Positions 45,532 to 56,338 of a stretch of 64,000 bases of DNA are shown piece after piece. A program made the position numbers and the translations under genes. Location of the stretch: assembly GCF_000150955.2 (NCBI RefSeq), contig NC_011669.1, positions 1,742,993-1,806,992 of the forward strand, read 5' to 3'. The DNA is from Phaeodactylum tricornutum CCAP 1055/1. Its lineage: Eukaryota; Bacillariophyta; Bacillariophyceae; Surirellales; Neidiaceae. Numbering within the stretch: position 1 is the stretch's first letter; every line of letters starts with the position of its first letter. A model generated the notes under the pieces. It had not been told where the DNA came from. It was given only the letters and a program-made list of their open reading frames with translations, and made no database searches.

Positions 45532-46191
45532 TCAAGAGACCTTTTTATGACCCTGACCAGTATCCTCTTCCAATCCCGCATCTTGTCGGAGTACCAAAGA
45601 CAAGTAATCACTACACATCCAGAGCTCGATCCCCATAGCAATCCCGCGGCCGGCAAAAGCCAAGTACTTGAAAAACCCGAAACATGGGAGCTTTTCGCTT
45701 AAATCTGTATGTGAGCTTGCGTATGCCAGTATGTTTCCTCCAAATAATCCGTAAATTCCAAGTAGCCCGAGCGGGTTTCGAAAATTATTGGCGAAGAATG
45801 CCTGAATAAAGATGGGATCTTTTTGTCTGGCATTCTTCCAGTGTGATCTGTGAGCTTCGGCATGTAGCTGTGTAGCTAGCATGGTACACCACTCGAGGCA
45901 CAAAATAATTGTAGATGGAATAAGATAGGCCGGGTTTGACACGGCCGCCGCAACCCAAACACACGATCTTAAAATATTGTCAGCACCTATGTCCAAAAGT
46001 ACTCCAAATTTCGATGTTTGCTTAAGCGCTCGAGCAAGGATACCATCGATGAGGTCCAATGAAGCCGATAAAATCCAGAGAGAAAATGCGGTCCATGGAT
46101 GCTGAATAGAAGCGTGAAGGCCGGCGAGGGCCAGCATTATTCGGGCATACCCAAGCAGATTAGGAACGTAAAGAGCAACAGGAATCCCCAT
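45532..46191 (-). CDS. CDP-alcohol phosphatidyltransferase, phosphatidylinositol-synthase-like
   Basis: Membrane enzyme joining CDP-diacylglycerol to an alcohol, most likely myo-inositol, in the ER. Single exon, ATG at 46191 (the TTG at 46200 is not a start), 219 residues. The catalytic signature D-x2-D-G-x2-A-R-x8-G-x3-D-x3-D is complete at about residues 48-74 (DLIDGILARALKQTSKFG, then VLLDIGADN). The N-terminus VALYVPNLLGYARIML begins the first membrane helix as in eukaryotic PIS, and the short length (about 220) also fits PIS rather than choline/ethanolamine phosphotransferases. Further hydrophobic helices follow (PAYLIPSTIILCLEWCTML). The C-terminus is hydrophilic. It is divergent from NOT3. 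Confidence 0.85.
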   Translation of the reverse strand: MGIPVALYVPNLLGYARIMLALAGLHASIQHPWTAFSLWILSASLDLIDGILARALKQTSKFGVLLDIGADNILRSCVWVAAAVSNPAYLIPSTIILCLEWCTMLATQLHAEAHRSHWKNARQKDPIFIQAFFANNFRNPLGLLGIYGLFGGNILAYASSHTDLSEKLPCFGFFKYLAFAGRGIAMGIELWMCSDYLSLVLRQDAGLEEDTGQGHKKVS

Positions 46192-46714
46192 TTTTGCCAA
46201 TAGGGAAGGAAAATGACGACTCCCGAACTCCCTGGGTTAACTAATACAGATTACGCAGAGACAGTATCCAACATTTTGAATGCTGCACCAGAACTCTTCT
46301 GGTGACGGGATGGATTGACTTCAGAAGTCAATATTTGTCCTTGCTCATTGCGAAGCATCGTACCTTACTAGTACCTCGATGGGTATGTACGGGTAGTGGT
46401 GTGTTTGTTTCAGGCTGGTGGATAGATTCGGTCCATCCATCCATTTATTTTTTAGTTTGTTTGTTTGTCTGTTACTTATTCAAACAATTCACCGGTGCCC
46501 GTCCCGCTTGCTTAATGTTTACAACGAGGCGACGCTCCTGGAATATCCGTATCGCAGCGGCAACGCCAGCGCCAACACAAGCAAAGACTGGGACAGCAAC
46601 AACCCGTGAATTGTTGTCAAGTCCTGCTGGATACATTGCATACTACTGTACTCCATCGAATCATTGAATGGGAATCTTGCGTAGACACTGTAGGCTGAGA
46701 AGAAAATCACGATC
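46192..46714. promoter_or_regulatory. Divergent promoter region PIS-like / NOT3
   Basis: About 520 bases; holds a GTTT-rich tract near 46,450-46,470 and no supportable gene. It carries the promoters of both neighbours. Confidence 0.4.
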
Positions 46715-48828
46715 ATGTCGAACGCAAGAAAGCTGCAAAGTAAGTCTTTCTAGCGACCAACTTAGACAAGGATGTTGACAATGATAAATTGGAGCTAGCA
46801 AAGTCGCTACGTCTTTCTCGTACCTTGGGCTCACACTTTGCTTGCTTGGTAGCTGAGATTGATCGCGTCATGAAAAAGGTCGACGAGGGCGTCGAAATTT
46901 TTGATGATATTTGGGAAAAGGTCTATTCAACAGAGCAGCAAAATCAAAAGGAAAAGTACGAAATGGATCTCAAGAAAGAAATTAAAAAGCTGCAACGACA
47001 GCGAGATCAAATAAAAACCTGGATCGGGAGCTCGGATGTTAAAGACAAGGATGCGCTTATTGAAGCGAGAAAACTAATCGAGACCAAAATGGAGCAATTC
47101 AAAGTCTGTGAGAAAGAAACGAAGACAAAGACATATTCGAAGGAAGGACTAGCACGAGAAGAACGTTTGGATCCTGCAGAGGAATCGAAGCTGGCAACAA
47201 CAACATGGTTAGGCGAGTATATTGAGAAAATGATGGAGCTAGTGGAGGAAGCTGAGTTTGAGATTGAAAAGCTTTCTGCTGGAAAGGGCAAAAAGACTAA
47301 TAAACACCAAATTGATGATCTGCAACAACGGATGGCCAATCATAAGTTTCACGTTAGCAAAATGGAGGGGATTATTCGCCTCGTGAACAACGACCTTTTG
47401 GATGTGGATCCAGTTGACCAGCTACAGGAAGATATGGACTATTACTTAGACTCCTACAAGGACGAAGACTACATTCAGGCATACGACGAAGAATATTTTT
47501 ACGAGAGTCTTGGATTGGACGAACTAGATGTCGTCAATGTTGATAGAGTTACGCAGACGTCTGTGTCGACAAAAAAGTCTTCTGATGATATGGCCTCTAC
47601 TAGCTCAAAAGGAAGTAGAGATAGGAAATCTGGCAAAAAATCGGCGCTGTCGTCCGTAATCCCGCTGACTATCGGTCGAGCGCGGTCAACGAAAGACAAA
47701 GAAAGGGACAGGAAAAAAGAAGAGGAAGAAAAGGCATCAACGCCGACCAAAATCACACGATCTACTTCCGCTACATCAAGCAAGTCGGTAGATGGGCCGG
47801 TACCAGCAGCGAAGGTAGCTCCTACTGCTCCATTGCCCGGAGCCAGTATGGCAGCTATTTTGAAGCGAGAGACTGAGCAACAGGAAAAGGAACGACAAAA
47901 GGTAAGTTGCTCAATCATGAAGTTCGAAATGTGTTAAAATTATCTCACTGTTTTATTGGTACAGCTTCTGCGGGAGCAGCAAGCAAGGATACAAGCCGAG
48001 CAGCTTCGACAGCAGCAAGCGCGCCAACAGCAGGAGGCGCAGCTGCGTCAGGAGGCTATGCGACAGCAGCAAGCTCAGCAGCAAGAAGTTTTGAAGCGCC
48101 AGCAAGAAGAAGTTCTTCGCCAGCAGCAAGCACAAAAGGAAGTTGCGGCCAAGCAACAAGCTCAGCAAGCCGCGCAACTACAGGCACAGCAACAGGCTGC
48201 ATTAGAGAAAGTCCAGCAAAACCAACAGACCCAGCAAAGTGGACATGGAATCAATTCGTTGGATATGCTTACTACAGGTTTAGGAGGTCTCGGACTCGGA
48301 GGTCCAGGCGATACCCGCGGCAACGATGCGAGTAGCAGCGCTTCCATGGTAGGTTCATCTCAAGGAAATAAACAATTTGCTGCGATGGAAGGCGGAAGCT
48401 CCTACTTGTTATCGGGACTGGAACAGTCCTTTACAACTGCCCCGAACGCTGGCGACACGGATCGCACTCGACCGTACACTCCACAAAATCCGTATCCCTC
48501 ACCGTCGTCCTACCCATCGACGCCTTCAGCAATCTTTGAGAATCCTGGTGTATTTGAAAAGTTCGGGACAGATTGTCTTTTCTTTATCTTCTACTATGCT
48601 CAAGGAACATACCAGCAATATTTGGCAGCTCGTGAGTTGAAGAAACAAAGCTGGCGCTTCCACAAGAAGTACATGACTTGGTTTCAGCGGCATGAAGAAC
48701 CCAAGATAACTACTGACGAGTACGAGCAAGGGACGTATGTATACTTTGATTACGAGACAGGCTGGTGCACTCGAATCAAGACAGACTTTCGTTTCGAATA
48801 TTCTTTTTTGGAAGACACTCTACAGTAA
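46715..48828 (+). CDS. NOT3: CCR4-NOT transcription complex subunit NOT3
   Basis: Scaffold subunit of the CCR4-NOT deadenylase that shortens mRNA poly(A) tails. Exons are 46715-46739, 46853-47901 and 47965-48828; introns 46740-46852 and 47902-47964. Splicing gives MSNARKLQT-EIDRVMKKVDEG, 645 residues. Residues 1-235 form the NOT3/5 N-terminal coiled coil (FDDIWEKVYSTE, KEKYEMDLKKEIKKLQRQRD, IKTWIGSS). Residues 240-390 are disordered, Ser/Lys rich. Exon 3 opens with a Gln-rich helix (LLREQQARIQAEQLRQQQ) of about 90 residues. The C-terminal NOT box contains VFEKFGTDCLFFIFYYAQG, AARELKKQSWRFHKKYMTW and YFDYETGW. The 25-base first exon is supported by its agreement with other NOT3 N-termini. Confidence 0.93.
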
Positions 48829-48927
48829 TTTTAAATGAAAAATATTCAAAACCTCCACAATTTTCCATTCACCGGCAGCACAGAATTGATATAAGAACTC
48901 CTTAAACCTGTGCAATTATTGGAAAAT

Positions 48928-50263
48928 TCACTTGCTAGCATTACTTCCATGTTCTTCTTCTTCCGCTTCCCGGAGCTGCCGTCTTGCGAGTACACCGCCG
49001 CCTTGTCCAATGGTTTGACCATCAAACTTGATCACCAGCGCCGTCATGTTATCTTTACTCCCCATATCCAAACAGCAATCGAGCATCTGCCGGTAAAAAA
49101 GAACAAAAGCTTAGATGTTTGCGATATATCAGTCACAAAAGCCGACGCCGGAACAGAACACTGACCTCTTCGCAAATCAAGCCAACGTTTGACTCGCCCT
49201 CCTGGAACAGTTGCGATACTGTTTTCACAGCCTCGTAATTTGTTTGCACATCCCATATACCATCACAGGCTATAATGATGAATTCATCTTGCAATGTATC
49301 ACGATCTTGTACCATGATATCAGGAATTGGCGATACCTTTTGATCGCCAGGTTTCATTTCCAAAGAAGGCACCTCACTATTCGCAGCCAATACAACATCC
49401 AGTCGCTTGAAACGATAGTCGCCAAGACCACGAGACACAGCCAAATCGCCTTCTACCCGACCCCCCGCCACGTACCCACCCGCTGCCCGGATCCGCTGCT
49501 GTTCCTCATCGTCGTCGGGTTTGTGATCGTACGAGAGGGGGACAACCTTAGTGCCCGATCTCGAGAAGACGGATCGTGAATCACCAGCGTTAGCACAGAT
49601 AATCCATTCTGGCGTCACCACGACAACACACGCGGTCGTACCGGAATCTCCTTCTCCTTCGACGGATTTCTCCGAATTCATTGTTGTTGTCTCTGCTGTT
49701 GTAGCATCCCCGCAAGAGCCTGTATGTTTTCCATTTTCGGTGTCGGTGTCACCAATCGAAATCTTGGAATGGTACGGAGTATCCGCATCTGGAACATGGC
49801 TGCCTTGCAAAGCAAGGGCAATTTCTTTGTCAATTTCCACAAATGCATCTCTCAAGGCGGCTTCAAGCATCCCTAAACCGTTCTGCACATACTGTGCCTT
49901 TCCTGACGCTGGCATAGTTTCTCTACTTTCCGCCCACTCCTTACTGAAATTAGCGTAGTCTACGAATTTAGGTTGTCTGGAAAGTACGCGACAAAAGTTG
50001 CGTCCGGAATACATCGCTGCAAACGTCCCGCCATGGCCGTCAAACACGGCAAACAGAGAATGTCCATCTAGGGGAATTTCGTTGACCTCGGCGCCACTAC
50101 CAACGTTGCTTTCAATCGCGTACAGCTCTTCTTGCGTAATGTGCGCGTCTTCCATGTGTACACGCCATCCTTGCATCGACGAGACGCCGTAGGGGATGCC
50201 TTCCGGAGTAGTACCTACATGTGTTTCTTTCTCCGTCACGGGGGCTCCTAAGAGGTTGCCCAT
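48928..50263 (-). CDS. PP2C-type protein phosphatase (PPM family)
   Basis: Mg/Mn-dependent Ser/Thr phosphatase. Exons are 49166-50263 and 48928-49086 with a 79-bp intron (49087-49165); 418 residues. Motifs in order: MQGWRVHMEDAH (metal-binding Asp), LFAVFDGHGG, GTTACVVVVTPEWIICANAGD, LSYDHKPDDDEEQQRI, GDLAVSRGLGDYRFK, FIIIACDGIWDV and, in exon 2, LDCCLDMGSKDNMTALVIKF, which supplies the last metal ligand Asp of the fold. The N-terminus MGNLLGAP fits an N-myristoylation signal, suggesting membrane attachment as in several plant and human PPM enzymes (inference). About 60 acidic, Thr-rich residues (near 160-220) interrupt the fold between the DGHGG and GTTA blocks, which is longer than usual. 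Confidence 0.93.
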
Positions 50264-50944
50264 TCTGATGCTGGGTGCTCCTTCTATAGCTATTGCTTCA
50301 GACTAGATGCTGTTAATCACACCAGGACACGATCAAAATTAAATATAGAAGAAAATAGAACCTCTGAAACAACTGAGGTATATTTGACGAAAGGAGGCCA
50401 CTGAAGGCAACCTGCTCCAAGCTTGCGTTCAAAGGCGCTTGCGCATCTTCAAGTCTACCTACCGGCAGCGCGAACTGCTGATATTTGGCCTTGCCCTGAA
50501 GGTCGTTGGATGAACCTGCATAATTGCGACAAACATATGTCGTAACGACTTCTGGTAAATACAATCCCGTTCAAATAAGACGATCTTTCACTTTACAGTT
50601 AAGCAGTTAATTCTATTTCGCAGAATCCAAAACGCAGTAATAATTTTCCGTGAGGGTAGAATGCAACCCATTTTTGTGACTTAATGAGTGAGCCAAGCGA
50701 CCTACCGGTAGTTTCCTAACAGAGTAGGTAGTGTTTCTGTAGGCTCTGGAGTACTTTTCATCGACCGACATTCTCTGCAGATTGCGTTCTCTACGGCTGA
50801 ATGTAAAATCATATTTTCATTAGTTAACTGTAAACATCAGGCGTGACCCTCTCGGACTGAAAATATATATTACACCTTGTAAATGCGGAAGACACAAAAT
50901 GAGGAGAGAGTATCTGCCAAGTATATACCTTTCCATCAAGTACT
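50264..50944. promoter_or_regulatory. Promoter region of PP2C gene
   Basis: 680 bases containing TTTACAGTTAA at 50592-50602 and GTTAACTGTAAAC at 50823-50835. A minus-strand open frame at 50,313-50,564 begins with TTG and is not supported. The left end of the next gene (stop at 50945) adjoins it. Confidence 0.4.
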
Positions 50945-52731
50945 CTATGTCATTAAATGGTCATCCAAAGGATTGCCAAAGATCTCGTGCCGCGGCGTCG
51001 CGAGAATGACTGGCCGGCGGCTTTCAAACAGTGTCAACTTCAACATGTAAATGAATAGCAGAATGCATGTCGCAACCGCAAAGACCAGCGTCTCGTTGAC
51101 AAACTTAAACTTTGCCAAAATCACAACGGCGGTTATCGTTACCAGAAAGATGACGGCCATAGCGAAAGGAGGAAGACCTGGCATGGGTTCAAAGTCACCG
51201 TATATTCGTGCCTTGTGTTGAGCCTTCAATCGCTTGGCGACAATTAAGACCATCATTCCCGTCAAGAAAGTGCACATGATTGCGAGGAGAGCAATATCTG
51301 AAGTCGACCATTCGTCGGTACGAAAAAAGTCAAGGGATCGGCATTCTTCATCGCACCATACTCCGTATTTATAAATTCGCTGACACATATTCCATTCGCC
51401 AACGTCGTAGTTGTCATACAGCGAGCGCTTTTCGACGATACGTTCGTATTCGTTCCAAAACGTATCGCGGTATGACTGAGGGGAAGCAAAAGGACCGGAT
51501 GAGATGACAACATGGATAAAAAGATCACTAGCATAGTCGAGTGCGTAAAATGTACCTGCAAGTCTTCTTTCGATGTCGTCAACAGCCGGCCACCGTAGTA
51601 GTCGTCATCGACAGCTGCACCATCACCCGATACATCATCCTTGTTGCTGTAGTACTTATCTTCGTAGGCGGTACTGGATCCATTGTCCCCTTCTTGATCA
51701 CGTTTTTGGCTGTTATCCGCAATGTAGTCATCGTCGTACCAATTTTCGGTTTGCTTGTTGAAACTCTCCGAGACCTGATCAGGTGAACAGGTCAAACAAG
51801 AGTAGAACGGAGGGCGGAAAGAAATTTTCGACGAAATTATATTGTTTCCGACAATAAATCCCTTTGCAGCGTGCTTGCGAGAAGACTGCCCGTCATCGTA
51901 GGGCTGAGAGCATTGAGCGTCTGTGTATACATGCAACTGTAGCTTTGTCGAAGTGTAAGTTTCTCTCTCCATACACCCAATTTTCCCATATAGGACGCTA
52001 GCAGAGTTTCCAGATTCGAGCTGGACACAGTTGAGGTAAGCAGCGTCACTGGGCAGCGCAAAGCTTTGACCGTCAACAAGAGCCTGGTAGTTAAAATATG
52101 CTCTCATATAATGAGCGACCGAAACGACAAAAGTTGATATTTCGGCGAAATGACATTGATAGCTTTGATTAGAATCGTACAATTGAAACTTGATCATGTG
52201 TCCATTGTTGCTGTAAGAATGCGACGAGCTCGAAGTTAGCACATGCCCAACAAAAGAAAATCACACCACGCTCTTGTACATACTAATTTATGCAGGAGAG
52301 CGGCATGATAGACACTCCATCGAACCCAATATTCTGATTCCAGTGGAATTTGTCATCGTCGATGTTCTCGTATTGCGCCTTTTCTTTTTGATAGCTGCTT
52401 GTTCCATCATCACTATGCACAAAAAAATGGATGTGTAAGCACCACCTACAAGACCGCAAAGCGCCGGAAAAAACATATTCCTGAGATTAACTCACGCGTT
52501 CGAGGATTGTTGGCCGTCACCATTGTTTAGGGCATAGTCATCCGTGTAAAAATCGTCATTAGCCGCAACCAAGGTAGCAGGTGCGTCGCCTCCGAGGTAA
52601 AAGAGCGAGAATATCACCATAAAGGAAGCATACCCCAAAGGCATTCGCCTCCTCCAGCTTATGGAACGCCGTTTTTGCCGAGCGCATGTTCTGCGCATCC
52701 TATTGTGGTCAGAGTCATCCGCTGTATCCAT
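50945..52731 (-). CDS. Four-exon membrane protein of unknown function
   Basis: I do not recognise the family. Exons: 52496-52731, 52284-52412, 51556-52210 and 50945-51475; introns 52413-52495, 52211-52283 and 51476-51555 are GT-AG and keep the frame. 516 residues from the ATG at 52731. After a basic start (RRTCARQKRRSISWRRR) comes a signal anchor or signal peptide (YASFMVIFSLFYLGG, then APATLVAAND). The middle is extracytosolic-looking, with Cys pairs (SYQCHFAEI, YLNCVQLE, YGKIGCMERE, FYSCLTCSP), then a disordered acidic Tyr/Asp-rich region. The last 130 residues have three helices: IALLAIMCTFLTGMMVLIV, FAMAVIFLVTITAVVIL and VFAVATCILLFIYML. The plan resembles a receptor-like or secretory-pathway protein; that is only a suggestion. 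Confidence 0.75.
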
Positions 52732-53584
52732 AGTTGTTTGCCCCGTAGCGCTGTGAAAGCTCTCACAGTAATCCAGTAAAGCCGCCTAGTAGAATGGCTC
52801 TGCGAACTTGGCACCTACAACGACTGTAAGCGTTCTCAAGACCCTCCAGTATTGATATCGCTTTTCAGAAGTGCATCGACGTCTGAGATTAAGATGACTC
52901 AAAGAAAAAGCCTCGTTTACTCTTTGCTGAGGATCGGGGTTTGTCTGTTGGCTATTTTGAGAGAGATGGCGACAGAATTGCATCGGCCAAGAATCGGAAG
53001 AGGCATTACAGGGATTGCTAATCACGATTCGTTTGTCCTGCAGTATGATAGGACTACTCCTAAAGGAAATCAGTATGACCGCATTGGTAAAGTATATATA
53101 GCAAAAAATTGTGAGATTCCAGTTGGGATTTCATTCGCCATTTGGAATGTGAAACGAATTTCTATGCAACAATCGCTAAATTATGTCTGGCCGTATCAAA
53201 ATATGATTATCTAAAGAAATAATTAATAATGGGAGTGCCACTTGCAATCTCGTTGTGCTATTGGAGCCGGCTTTCACAGTCAACAAAAATGATTGCGTAC
53301 GTAGTGCGGACAATGGTTTGAAGCAGCTACCGAGGTAGCTAGTTGATTCGTCGCCTTTAATGTTAGAAGACACCAACAGTGGACTCCATTTCCTTAACCT
53401 AGTAACAGATCAACCACCAGTCGTAATACGAGTAAGAAACTGTGACATCAATGATTGTCGTTCAACGCGTAAAAAGGTAATATTTATTCAGCCAGCGACA
53501 CAGTCCTGTTGAGCCTGGACATTCCTCCTCGCTTCATATGAGCTGTAAGATCAGTTTCTTTTTCCAGTCAGTTCTGTGTGCAAG
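52732..53584. other. Intergenic region with an unsupported plus-strand frame
   Basis: 850 bases between two minus-strand genes. A plus-strand frame of 120 codons at 52,852-53,214 resembles nothing I know and has no typical leader, so I do not call it. No repeats are evident. Confidence 0.35.
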
Positions 53585-54807
53585 CTATGGCGAGGTGCTG
53601 ACAAGGTTATCCGTAAGGCTTATAGCAAAACTGTCGCCTACATTGAAACCTGCCAGCGTGCCCAAGCCAGGCTTCGCAAGTGTACCCATAGCTCCTCCAA
53701 GTGCTCCCATACCAAGTTCGACTCCGCGAGACAATGCCAACAAAGTCGTTTTTTTCATTAGTGATAGAGTAAGGGAGCCCAAATGCAACGACTTCGATTC
53801 TTGCTTCTTTCGCTGCTTCTCGAGTTCCTTACGAATGTATACATAGTAGCCAAATACAAGGATTGCTTGATGAACACTGAAGTCGGCAAGGTAGTAAATC
53901 AAGTTTGCATTCCAGCATACTGATATCATTTCCTGAGCCAGCTGCTGTTTGTCCTTGCCATCTCGAGAATGTCTGTTTGCGTAGTCTACAATATCCAGCG
54001 TCAACTTGTCCATCGTAAACAAATCCACACATTTTTCCGCCATGTACTCATATGCTCTCATTGTCAGCGTGATTGCGTGATACTTTAGCAAGGCTATTGA
54101 AAGTTTTCTATAGAATCCTTCCCACCGCTTGTCCCACTCTTTCTGTAACAAAGAAGCTCGATGATAAGAGTTGCCAACGAAAAGAGAAGTAGCATGGTGA
54201 ACACGTGCTCACGAAAGAGGACTGTCTCTGGTTGACGCTCTGGTACTTAATTTAACTTCAGAGATTTGGATGGAATAGCCCATTCAAGAAACTCAGATTT
54301 CAGCAACGGTCAAGTGACGCGTTCCATCATAGCGCAACAACACAACAAACAGATATATAATACACAAGTACAAGCGGCGATCGCTGACACACCTGTGACC
54401 ATTCTTCGGCTTCCTTGTCGGCCTGACGCTGTGTCATTTTCCCCTGCGTAACAATCTCACCTCGAGCAACGGTTGCTTTGAGTTCATCATTCCAGTATCG
54501 AGACGTGACTTGCATGGCCTGGGCAGTTGTAACTCGGAAAGTCTGTCGAAGAGAACGCGCAGATGAGGCAATCGTTCATCAGGTGCAGTAGGAGTCAGAC
54601 AGTAAATCGTCAACGTACACTATAGACAATTCGTTTCGGTCTCAAATGGTCGAGAAACCCACGGCGGTCAGCACATAGCTTCCTGTTGTTCATTAAGGCA
54701 TGGTGTTCCGGCTTGATGCCGCTACACGCCCAAATAGTCGTCATCCTCGATTTTGTATCATCTGCACCGCTCGCCTTGGGCAGCAGTATTGATGCCAAAA
54801 CCGACAT
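53585..54807 (-). CDS. Unknown protein with Gly-rich hydrophobic C-terminus
   Basis: I do not recognise this protein. Exons that join in frame are 54619-54807, 54393-54542 and 53585-54142 (introns 54543-54618 and 54143-54392, GT-AG), giving 298 residues from the ATG at 54807. It contains MTTIWACSGIKPEHHALMNN, RYWNDELKATVARGEIV, then WDKRWEGFYRKLSIALLKYH, and a hydrophobic C-terminal half (FSVHQAILVFGYYVYIRKEL; GVELGMGALGGAMGTLAKPG). A further 5' exon may start at the ATG near 55,053 (MNYEDYESTLYSWIFVGT), in which case ADDTKSRMTT could be an exon start after GTGCAG; this is uncertain. That putative exon lies in the stretch copied into the hAT-like element at 31.3 kb. The long second intron is larger than usual here. 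Confidence 0.6.
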
Positions 54808-54888
54808 CAGACAAAACAAGAGAGGAGATCAACAAGAATGTGACCAAGTGCAACGTCTCAGAAGAATCTTCTCGACTTGCTGTGCCTA

Positions 54889-55105
54889 TCTTGTTTGTTG
54901 ATCCAACTCCTAGTAAGGACAACGTCTCACCAGAAGTTCAATCGCCTACTGCTAAACACCAAGTCGCTTCCGTCCCACACACAACGAATCACAGCCCCAC
55001 AGTCCCTACGAATATCCAAGAGTACAGTGTAGACTCATAATCTTCGTAGTTCATCGTTTTCCTCAACTGTGATCTCCATCGTCGTTTTGTGTTCTTCAAT
55101 ATTGT
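54889..55105. repeat. Probable source of the fragment captured at 31.3 kb
   Basis: Near-collinear with 31260-31471. Here CpG sites are intact and there are no AAATTTGGCA motifs at the ends, so this copy looks like the original, or closest relative, of the donor. It is readable on both strands (plus: FVDPTPSKDNVSPEVQSPT to a stop at 55040; minus: MNYEDYESTLYSWIFVGTVG). Confidence 0.7.
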
Positions 55106-55378
55106 TTCTCCTCGTCGATGGTACGGGAAGAAAGAAGAAAAATTTCCGCAGCAGGCTAAAAATGAGGGCTCCCCCAAAGAGGGTTACAGAAAACGTACAC
55201 TGACTGGGAGCGGTCCTTCTGTCCTGTTTCGACTATTCAACAAATAACCCATTTACGAATATCTACTTTGTAACACTTGGACTTGACGAGCTAAGAGTAA
55301 CATCATCAGCCTGATACAAGTCAACTACTATGTCGCAATACTGAATGTACTCCGGCGTTTTCGATTTCTTGTTTATAG

Positions 55379-55948
55379 TTAGGTACGGTTGGCCATACGA
55401 CGCTTTTGCATACGTTCAAACTTCTTGCGCATGCGTCCTTCCTTAACCTTACGCTTGATTCGTTCTTGGGAATTTTCAAAGTAACGCTTGTGACGAAGTT
55501 CCATAAGGTGTCCCGACTTGTTAACTTCGCGCTTGAAGCGACGCAAAGCAGATTCAATCGGTTCGCCATCACCCACAGCGACCTTGACCTTCACTGAGAG
55601 CTCTGTCGACGGCCGCATCACTGCAATTTAAAAAGAATGGTCAGTGATATTTGAGTCTCGACCATGAATGCATTTGTGCCACACTGCATCGTTTCTGCGT
55701 GTGCCATCGTACTCAAATAGAATATTTGTCTAGTCGAAGGCAAATGTGTACATCTTTGCGCTCTTCGGGATATTCCGTAATCGGCCTTGACCGGTACCCT
55801 GGTCCATCGTATTTCTGTCGTCTGGCTCAACATTCTTTTACACAAAATTTGACGTACGCTTGGTTCCGAATGCGGGAGTGAATCCGGTTGAAAATGTAGC
55901 CGACATGACGGCAATCAATAGCGCCAGCAAAAAAGATGCTCGTGCCAT
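55379..55948 (-). CDS. Ribosomal protein bS21, probably plastid-targeted
   Basis: Small-subunit ribosomal protein of bacterial type. Exons are 55858-55948 and 55379-55620 with a 237-bp intron (55621-55857); the splice gives FGTK-LMRPSTELSV, 110 residues. Exon 1 encodes a typical signal peptide (MARASFLLALLIAVMSATFS) followed by TGFTPAFGT, which is like the ASAFAP-type transit start of diatom plastid proteins, so plastid location is likely. The mature part contains KVAVGDGEPIESALRRFKRE, VNKSGHLMELRHKRYFEN and ERIKRKVKEGRMRKKFERM, the bS21 core with its basic tail, in the longer form found in cyanobacteria and plastids. A mitochondrial S21 is the alternative, but it would not carry such a hydrophobic leader. 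Confidence 0.88.
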
Positions 55949-56338
55949 GGTGAATACAATATAGAGTCCGTTTCTATACTGACAGCACCGGTTCGTGAAT
56001 TATTTCTCCAGAAGTTAGTTCCGTTGCTGCTGGGGTGTTCGCAGTCAAACTACCGTGAGCTGATGTGAGGCTGTGGAGTGGATGATGTCTCCGTAGTAGA
56101 GCTCCACGGTACGTCCAGATTACAATAAATCATGGCCAAACACGTACTTGGACGGATTTGAGAAGTCATTCATAGTTTTCATGAGATTCCAAATTCTATA
56201 TTTAGACGAACGCCAGAATTTGAAATTGGTAGGGCTGGGTTTTGCTGAACACAAGGACACGGAACGACACCTACCTTTGTGGTGTTATGCCGTTGACTGG
56301 CCATGACCATCCTTCCATTTCTTCGAAGCATTTGTACG
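55949..56338. promoter_or_regulatory. Divergent promoter region bS21 / RecQ
   Basis: About 390 bases holding both promoters. No other gene or repeat is visible. Confidence 0.35.

Noticed and set aside
52852-53214. 120-codon plus-strand frame
   Set aside because: No recognisable motif; codon pattern not clearly different from chance; opposite to the neighbouring genes.
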